NCBI GenBank assembly: GCA_023150195.1
Contig: JAKLLI010000180.1
Coordinates: 2,632-9,860 of the forward strand
Reading direction: 5' to 3'
Source of the DNA: Azonexus sp.
Lineage (GTDB): Bacteria; Pseudomonadota; Gammaproteobacteria; Burkholderiales; Rhodocyclaceae
Length of the DNA: 7,229 nucleotides
A program made the position numbers and the translations under genes. The notes beneath the pieces were generated by a model. That model saw only the letters and a list, made by a program, of their open reading frames with translations, made no database searches and had not been told where the DNA came from. Shown here piece by piece: positions 6,633-7,229 of this stretch (position 1 is its first letter; every line of letters begins with the position of its first letter).

Positions 6633-7229
6633 GTGCCAGTACCGTTCGCCGCTTCCTGTTCGAAGGCCTTGATATTCGCGGTGCCATCGTCCACCTGGGC
6701 GATGCCTGGCAGCACATGCAGGCCGGTCGCGATTATCAACCCACGGTGGCCCAGTTGCTGGGTGAAACCGCCGCCGTCACCGCCTTGATCGCCGCCCAGC
6801 TCAAGCAACCGGGACGCCTCACCCTGCAACTGCGGGGCAATGGCCCAATCCAGCTACTGGTCATGGACTGCAACGAAGCCCTGCAAATGCGCGGCATGGC
6901 GCGCAGCAATCCGGTGGTGCTGCCGGGGCCGGTCAGTGAATTGCTGGGCGCGCATCAGGGCGGCCAGTTGATGATGAGTCTGGATTTGCCCACCGCCCGC
7001 CAACCCTACCAAAGCTTTGTACCCATGGTTGGCGACAGCATGGCGGCGATTTTCGAGCACTATCTCGAGCAGTCGGAACAACAGCCTTCGCGCCTCTTCG
7101 CTTCCGCCGGTCCACAGGCCGCCGCCTGCCTTTTCCTGCAAAAACTGCCCGATGCCGATCAGCGTGACCCGGATGGCTGGGCGCGGATTACCCAACTGGC
7201 CAGCACCGTGAAAACGGCGGAATTGCTGG
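6629..7229 (+). CDS. hslO: Redox-regulated chaperone Hsp33, N-terminal part
   Basis: This gene is open at the right edge; 200 residues are visible. Hsp33 is a cytoplasmic holdase that switches on when its C-terminal zinc-binding cysteines are oxidised and the protein partly unfolds. The chaperone core is clear: RRFLFEGLDIRGAIVHL (7-23), LLGETAAVTALIAAQLKQ (43-60), LTLQLRGNGPIQLL (64-77), YQSFVPMVGDS (127-137) and the helix with QSEQQPSRLF (148-157). About 90 residues should follow, including the CXC and CXXC zinc centre, so that switch cannot be checked here. The only visible cysteines are C81 and C167. The start ATG at 6629 overlaps the stop of the yffB-like gene (ATGA) and has no Shine-Dalgarno of its own, so its translation probably depends on the upstream gene. 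Confidence 0.95.
   Translation, partial: MSASTVRRFLFEGLDIRGAIVHLGDAWQHMQAGRDYQPTVAQLLGETAAVTALIAAQLKQPGRLTLQLRGNGPIQLLVMDCNEALQMRGMARSNPVVLPGPVSELLGAHQGGQLMMSLDLPTARQPYQSFVPMVGDSMAAIFEHYLEQSEQQPSRLFASAGPQAAACLFLQKLPDADQRDPDGWARITQLASTVKTAELL

Overview
The window looks like ordinary chromosomal DNA of a GC-rich Gram-negative bacterium, most likely a betaproteobacterium of the Rhodocyclales type. This rests on the gene set (SelU, FliW, Tex, YffB-like ArsC-family protein, Hsp33), protein style and base composition; it is inferred from memory of the families, not from a search. Genes are densely packed. No stretch over 300 bases lacks a gene, and I see no tRNA, rRNA, CRISPR array, insertion sequence, integrase or prophage gene.

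Layout. (1) Positions 2-622, plus strand: the C-terminal part of tRNA 2-selenouridine synthase (mnmH/selU), whose rhodanese half lies before the window. (2) Positions 656-1843, minus strand, convergent with selU: a cyclic-nucleotide-binding domain fused to an EAL c-di-GMP phosphodiesterase. (3) Positions 1948-2388, minus strand, upstream of the EAL gene in the same direction: fliW, the flagellar assembly factor that binds flagellin and CsrA. A 104-base gap between fliW and the EAL gene holds a long inverted repeat and a possible promoter. (4) Positions 2504-4720, plus strand, divergent from fliW: tex, a nucleic-acid-binding transcription accessory factor. Its 3' end appears frameshifted: the last S1 strand is missing and a typical Tex C-terminus is found in another frame ending at 4757. 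A strong intrinsic terminator follows at 4763-4790. (5) Positions 4873-6192, plus strand: a NOX/ferric-reductase-like membrane flavocytochrome with two pairs of heme-ligand histidines and a complete FAD/NAD(P)H dehydrogenase half. (6) Positions 6270-6632 and 6629-7229, plus strand: an ArsC/Spx-fold YffB-like protein overlapping by 4 bases the start of hslO (Hsp33), which runs off the window end before its zinc centre.

How they work together. fliW and the cNMP-EAL gene form a plausible motility and c-di-GMP pair. The NOX-like protein, the YffB-like thioredoxin-fold protein and Hsp33 share a redox theme, but only the last two are clearly one transcription unit. I do not see an obvious new multi-gene system. 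The leads most worth checking are the damaged tex 3' end, the NOX-type heme geometry, the cNMP-EAL fusion beside fliW, and the structured leaders around fliW.
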